NCBI GenBank assembly: GCA_016721115.1
Contig: JADKIW010000001.1
Location: forward strand, 1,875,501 to 1,939,500
From: Candidatus Defluviilinea proxima
GTDB taxonomy: Bacteria > Chloroflexota > Anaerolineae > Anaerolineales > Villigracilaceae
DNA length: 64,000 nucleotides
Direction: 5' to 3'
How positions within the stretch are numbered: position 1 is the stretch's first letter; every line of letters starts with the position of its first letter. Below, piece by piece: positions 60,685-64,000 of the stretch. The translations under genes were made by a program, and so were the position numbers. The notes under the pieces are model-generated. The model saw only the letters and a program-made list of their open reading frames with translations, was not told the DNA's origin and did no database searches.

Positions 60685-60728
60685 ATCCCGAAGGGATGGC
60701 ATAGGTTTGCCATCCCTTCGGGATTTTA
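60685..60728 (+). terminator. Terminator-like CCCGAAGGG hairpin
   Basis: ATCCCGAAGGGATGGCA pairs perfectly over 17 bases with TGCCATCCCTTCGGGAT, then TTT. It follows the reductase gene and belongs to the CCCGAAGGG repeat family. Confidence 0.82.
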
Positions 60729-60873
60729 TAGTTATAGTATGTGCAAGCTGGGTATAATCTTGCAATTCCAATTAGTAAATCTTCTAGGAAATCAAGCAAC
60801 AAAAGAGTCTCAGGCATGATGTCAAGTTTGTAGGGTGTGATACAACTCGCGTGCAAAGACTTATGGAGAATAT

Positions 60874-61569
60874 ATGAGTGAGCAAGTAAAACTATTTTGG
60901 GCGGGTGTCCGTGCTGAGATACCGCTTTTGGTGGGTGTGTTCCCCTTCGGCATGATCTATGGCGCGCTGGCATTGAATGCCGGTCTTTCGAAACTCACCG
61001 CGCAGATGATGTCGTCTATCGTGTTTGCAGGATCGGCTCAATTTGTCACTGCCCAGCTTGTGCATGATGCCGCTCCGGGTTTCGTTATCTTATTGACGAT
61101 CGCTGTTGTCAATTTACGACATATGCTGTATTCCGCTTCACTCGCCCCGTATCTTGCTTCTCTTCCGACGCGCTGGAAGGCACTTTTATCTTATCTACTT
61201 ACTGATGAAGCCTATGCTCCAACGATCATCAAGTATGAACAGGATGGAGTTCAACCTTTCAGTCACTGGTTCTTACTTGGCACGGGCCTTGCGCTTTGGT
61301 CAACATGGCAGATCAGTACAGTGTTCGGAATTTTCCTTGGTACGGCCATCCCTGATTCCTGGTCATTGGATTTTGCTTTGCCGGTGACGTTCATTGCGAT
61401 GGTTGTACCTGTTTTAAAAGGACGTCCATATATTGCGGCGGCTGTGTCTGCTGGAGTTGTGGCTTTGGTCGCGTATTCATTACCGTTCAAGCTGGGTTTG
61501 ATCTTGGCGGCCTTGGTGGGGATCGTGGTTGGAACTGTGTTGGAAAAGAAAGATGATAGTCACATATAA
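60874..61569 (+). CDS. azlC: AzlC-family branched-chain amino acid exporter, large subunit
   Basis: The 231-residue polytopic protein has the family motif GVFPFGMIYGALALNAGLS near residues 21-39, SSIVFAGSAQF and VNLRHMLYSASLAPYL. AzlC works with small AzlD in export of branched-chain amino acids. It lies in the same region as complete branched-chain synthesis genes but under its own promoter. A TATAAT at 60753-60758 is a candidate -10. Confidence 0.88.
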   Translation: MSEQVKLFWAGVRAEIPLLVGVFPFGMIYGALALNAGLSKLTAQMMSSIVFAGSAQFVTAQLVHDAAPGFVILLTIAVVNLRHMLYSASLAPYLASLPTRWKALLSYLLTDEAYAPTIIKYEQDGVQPFSHWFLLGTGLALWSTWQISTVFGIFLGTAIPDSWSLDFALPVTFIAMVVPVLKGRPYIAAAVSAGVVALVAYSLPFKLGLILAALVGIVVGTVLEKKDDSHI

Positions 61570-61596
61570 AATGACCGTCACTTGGTGAGGTAAAGA

Positions 61597-61911
61597 ATGA
61601 ATATCTGGCTTGTCATGTTTTTCGGTGGGGTGATCACGTTTGGGATGCGATTCTCGCTCATTTATTTGTTTGGCAGGCTCCACGTCCCAGAAACGATGCG
61701 CAAGGCGTTACATTACGTCCCGCCTGCTGTGCTATCTGCAATCATCTTCCCTGAATTGTTTTTGCGTGAAGGGAAATGGTTTATATCTTTGGATAACTAT
61801 CGTTTGCTTGCAGGGTTGTTTGCCATTCTTGTCGCATGGTATAGCAAGAATACGTTGGTGACAATTGTCGCTGGAATGGTAGCGTTATTTTTGCTACAGT
61901 ATTTTTTGTAA
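61597..61911 (+). CDS. azlD: AzlD-family branched-chain amino acid exporter, small subunit
   Basis: A 104-residue protein with three to four transmembrane segments and the AzlD pattern TFGMRFSLIYLFGRL, YVPPAVLSAIIFPELF. It follows azlC after 27 bases and converges with the GGDEF gene. Confidence 0.88.
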   Translation: MNIWLVMFFGGVITFGMRFSLIYLFGRLHVPETMRKALHYVPPAVLSAIIFPELFLREGKWFISLDNYRLLAGLFAILVAWYSKNTLVTIVAGMVALFLLQYFL

Positions 61912-61914
61912 GAC

Positions 61915-62826
61915 CTAAATGAAGATGGTATGGATCTGATCGTCCCCATCATCTCTTGCGTGTGAAGCGGCTTCTTTTGCCTGTTCGATCATCATCTCGA
62001 TTTCCATGGAAACGGTTACTCGTGGGGTTGAAACAATGCCGGTATTCAGGCCTATATCGAGGGCTGTGCCATCCAGTAGGGAAATGTTCGTATTCATAAT
62101 TCCCTTGACGATGCGTGCCGCGATCTTTTCGGCGTCTTGACCGATCACCCCGGGGAGCGGGATGAGAAAAGTGCTATCTCCATAACGTCCGACGCCATCA
62201 TAGGGTCTGCTCTTTTCACGGATGGCCTGTGCGATCAACACCAATACATCTTTGCTGATCTCTACACCGTGTTTCTCAGAAATGTTCTTGAGGTTGTTGA
62301 TTTCCAAAGCGATCAGGCTTAAGGGAGCTTGTCCACGACGGGCGCGCTCGAGTTCACCGCGTGAGAGTGTGAGAAACGCAGTCTCGTTCAATGTCCGTGT
62401 GAGGGGATCGAACATGGCTGTTTTTTCGAGAGTGTTCTTTGCACTGACGAGATTATCCCCCAACCCCAACATCCTTTGACCGATATGAATGCGCGATTTT
62501 AGCTCAAGCGGTACGATGGGTTTGTGTAGATAGTCGTCTGCCCCGGCGCGTGGCATGGTCACATCTGTATCTTGTACTTTTGAAGCAATAAGCAGGATGT
62601 AAATATAGTAGGGAGGCTGTGCATCACGAATGCGCTTAATGAATTGCTTTTCGTCCATATCCGTCGTATTGCGGTCTGCAATCACAAAGCGGACATCACC
62701 CTCTTGCAGGGTTTGCATCGCGATGTCGCTGTTTCTGGCGGTGATGACTTCGTGTCCGTGATGTTCCACCACCTGCTGAATGACAGTACGTTCCATTTCA
62801 TCGTTGCTGAGGACGAGTATCTTCAT
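61915..62826 (-). CDS. Response regulator with degenerate GGDEF domain
   Basis: The 303-residue protein has a receiver domain (about 1-118), with VIADRNTTDMDEKQ in place of a typical phosphoacceptor block and ADDYLHKPI. A diguanylate-cyclase-like domain follows. The expected GGDEF signature is replaced by RYGDSTF, so synthesis of c-di-GMP is unlikely. It may bind a nucleotide or act as a sensor. The gene converges with azlD with three bases between stops. Confidence 0.85.
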   Translation of the reverse strand: MKILVLSNDEMERTVIQQVVEHHGHEVITARNSDIAMQTLQEGDVRFVIADRNTTDMDEKQFIKRIRDAQPPYYIYILLIASKVQDTDVTMPRAGADDYLHKPIVPLELKSRIHIGQRMLGLGDNLVSAKNTLEKTAMFDPLTRTLNETAFLTLSRGELERARRGQAPLSLIALEINNLKNISEKHGVEISKDVLVLIAQAIREKSRPYDGVGRYGDSTFLIPLPGVIGQDAEKIAARIVKGIMNTNISLLDGTALDIGLNTGIVSTPRVTVSMEIEMMIEQAKEAASHARDDGDDQIHTIFI

Positions 62827-62881
62827 ACAGATTCAGTCTCCAGCATTGATTATATCGCAGACCCTTTTGGATAATACCGTG

Positions 62882-62910
62882 TTGACAAACATATTGTCCC
62901 ATAGTAATAT
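62882..62910 (+). promoter_or_regulatory. Promoter of the tRNA gene
   Basis: TTGACA (62882-62887), a 17-base spacer and TAATAT (62905-62910), about 18 bases upstream of the tRNA. Much of this segment is copied in inverted orientation at 63109-63153. Confidence 0.72.
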
Positions 62911-62938
62911 TTGCCCCGCTTTGACCATGCCGAGGTAG
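62894..62938. repeat. Inverted repeat, left copy (tRNA promoter and 5' end)
   Basis: This 45-base segment reappears reverse-complemented at 63109-63153 with 42 identical bases. It includes the -10 region and the first ten bases of the tRNA. Confidence 0.85.
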
Positions 62939-63000
62939 CTCAGTGGTAGAGCAGGGGACTCATAAGCCCTTGGTCGGGAGTCCAAATCTCCCCCTCGGCA
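62929..63000 (+). tRNA. tRNA with CAU anticodon (Met or Ile2)
   Basis: Seventy-two bases fold as a cloverleaf. The acceptor is GCCGAGG/CCTCGGC, the D arm GCTC...GAGC, and the anticodon stem GGGGA/GCCCT with a CTCATAA loop (CAT at 62961-62963). The T stem is GGGAG/CTCCC and the discriminator is A. CCA is not encoded. G1-C72 pairing argues against an initiator tRNA. The T loop reads TCCAAAT, so the almost invariant U55 is C, which is unusual. An A-G mismatch closes the anticodon stem, as in some elongator Met and Ile2 tRNAs. Confidence 0.85.
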
Positions 63001-63057
63001 CTACTGCAATATGGGAAACTTTCCCGCGAAAACCCCAAAATATGGTGGTTTTACATT

Positions 63058-63085
63058 GGACTAAACGGATTTTTCTGTTTAGTCC
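63058..63085 (+). terminator. Hairpin after the tRNA, terminator-like
   Basis: GGACTAAACGGA pairs with TCTGTTTAGTCC (one G-U) around a four-base T loop, then TTTGG. It lies 57 bases beyond the tRNA. Confidence 0.6.
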
Positions 63086-63108
63086 TTTGGTTTAATTATA
63101 ACGCTAAT

Positions 63109-63153
63109 CTACCTCGGCATGGTCAAAGCGCCGCAAATATTACTATGAGACAA
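63109..63153. repeat. Inverted repeat, right copy
   Basis: Reverse complement of 62894-62938 with three mismatches. It contains the first ten tRNA bases but no further tRNA sequence, so it is a partial, inverted duplication. Confidence 0.85.
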
Positions 63154-63267
63154 ACTGTTTGTCATAGATTAAGGGACATAACTACTCTTCAGTTATTGAG
63201 TAGATACGCCAAACAGAAGAAGGAAGATTTACAGATGAGTTATAAATCCCCGGTAGATAATGAGTAA

Positions 63268-63297
63268 CAAGAAAACTCCCCAATAAAAAGGGGAGTT
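63268..63297 (-). terminator. Terminator of the nuclease-like gene
   Basis: AACTCCCC/GGGGAGTT stem, with a T-rich stretch on the minus strand 3' side, five bases beyond the stop of the minus-strand gene. Confidence 0.75.
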
Positions 63298-63302
63298 ATT
63301 AT

Positions 63303-63932
63303 TTATGGTTTAACAATACAACAGATAGAAAATTGATGCCCCATTATATTTTGTATCCCGGTATTACCTCTTTCAAATTCTCTAGGAGATGGAAAGTTGT
63401 AATCTTCTGCACAGTAGATAAAGAATATTAGTGTATCAAATATAGTTTGCTTACCATATTTAAATACATCTTCTGATATTTCCGCTTCTACTTTTTTTGC
63501 TTGGTGGTTGTTATTAGCAAACTTTATCTCTAAATACAGTTTATGCTGCAAGCTGTAAAAATCTATACGTGTAGAAGTTAATGCCCCGATGTTTTTCTGT
63601 TGGGGGTCTTCATACTGTAAATCGGGCATCATACTAACAGCCAAGCAATACACTAAATCCTGTACCTGATACTCATCTATTATTTTTGCATAGGACGAGT
63701 TCTGTCTATGGTTAGCAAAATAGCCCTTTACTGATAAGAACCAATCACTACTAAGAGCCTTAATCAATTTCTCAACAGCATTAGTTTCCTGCTGGATTTG
63801 CTGAGTTACTACCTGTGGAGAAACCTTATCTCTTGAAATAATGATTAGGTTTGAATCAAGGGCCAGTTGCTGTATTTTATGAAGTTCTGAAATTATCCGT
63901 CTAACTTCTATGGTTTCAGGATTATTCTTCAT
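63303..63932 (-). CDS. Hypothetical AT-rich protein, possible PD-(D/E)XK nuclease fold
   Basis: The 209-residue protein is encoded by DNA much richer in A+T than the rest of the window. RIDFYSLQHKLYLEIKFA (about 122-139) is a D...E-X-K arrangement seen in PD-(D/E)XK nucleases, and a KYGKQT segment follows. That assignment is tentative, and a non-catalytic or unrelated fold is possible. It overlaps the preceding gene's stop by about 11 bases and lies directly beyond the tRNA, as acquired islands often do. Confidence 0.6.
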   Translation of the reverse strand: MKNNPETIEVRRIISELHKIQQLALDSNLIIISRDKVSPQVVTQQIQQETNAVEKLIKALSSDWFLSVKGYFANHRQNSSYAKIIDEYQVQDLVYCLAVSMMPDLQYEDPQQKNIGALTSTRIDFYSLQHKLYLEIKFANNNHQAKKVEAEISEDVFKYGKQTIFDTLIFFIYCAEDYNFPSPREFERGNTGIQNIMGHQFSICCIVKP

Positions 63933-64000
63933 CTGGTTGTTGAGGTGGTGTCATGAATTTCTTGATACTTGAAAAAATCTTGTCATACTGTTCTTCTGAT
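63922..64000 (-). CDS. 3' end of a further accessory gene (5' end beyond window)
   Basis: The minus strand holds the last 25 codons of a gene, ending KKFMTPPQQPDEE and a stop at 63924-63922. The stop overlaps the start of the nuclease-like gene, so the two form one operon. Nothing more can be said of its function. Confidence 0.6.
   Translation of the reverse strand, partial: SEEQYDKIFSSIKKFMTPPQQPDEE

Overview
The window is a 64 kb piece of a bacterial chromosome that is almost entirely an amino-acid biosynthesis island. The gene set (citramalate route to isoleucine, O-acetylhomoserine route to methionine, many gene fusions, dense intergenic palindromic repeats, a four-helix-bundle gene, short or absent 5' leaders) suggests a Chloroflexota bacterium of the Anaerolineae type. 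That placement is inference from gene style, not a phylogeny.

Layout. 1-6.7 kb (minus strand): a methionine operon (SAM riboswitch, metY, a four-helix-bundle gene, metA, a second metY running off the window) and, upstream of it, lysC-asd behind a Thr-rich leader-peptide attenuator. 7.0-8.9 kb: an unusual sugar kinase fused to a uridylyltransferase. 9.0-23.7 kb: a branched-chain operon (leader peptide, ilvD, ilvB, ilvN, ilvC, leuA, a small ORF, leuC, two methyltransferases, leuD, cimA, leuB), interrupted by an opposite-strand HNH endonuclease gene. ilvN carries a frameshift and leuA carries a TGA plus a frameshift. 23.7-31 kb: accessory genes (P-loop ATPase, multihaem cytochrome with an ArsR regulator, XRE-cupin regulator, methyltransferase, GH13 enzyme with a TetR regulator, small membrane proteins). 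31-40 kb: a Trp operon behind a T-box with a UGG specifier (trpE, trpS, trpGD fusion, trpC, trpF-GNAT fusion, trpB, trpA). 40-44.3 kb: a hypothetical protein, a broken phosphotransferase gene and four small enzymes. 44.4-54.3 kb: a shikimate/Phe/Tyr operon behind a Phe/Tyr leader-peptide attenuator (aroH, two DAHP synthases, tyrA, aroA, aroE, a membrane protein, aroC, aroK-aroB fusion, aroQ). 54.5-59.3 kb: an HtrA protease and a MoxR-DUF58-VWA-VWA cluster. 59.4-62.8 kb: a glutaredoxin-thioredoxin reductase fusion, an AzlCD branched-chain amino-acid exporter and a response regulator. 62.9-64 kb: a tRNA(CAU) with an inverted partial copy of its own promoter and 5' end, then AT-rich accessory genes.

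Two themes stand out. First, five neighbouring biosynthetic operons each have a different RNA-based attenuator (SAM riboswitch, Thr leader peptide, Leu/Ile/Val leader peptide, Trp T-box, Phe/Tyr leader peptide). Several of their promoters share a TAGAAT -10 and a near-identical 10-nt box just downstream, so two of the leader-peptide mRNAs look essentially leaderless. Second, several families of short dispersed repeats lie between genes, and members of the same or similar families sit in frame inside or at the ends of coding sequences (trpF, trpC, aroA, aroE, aroC, aroKB and the phosphotransferase), apparently adding short peptides to enzymes.
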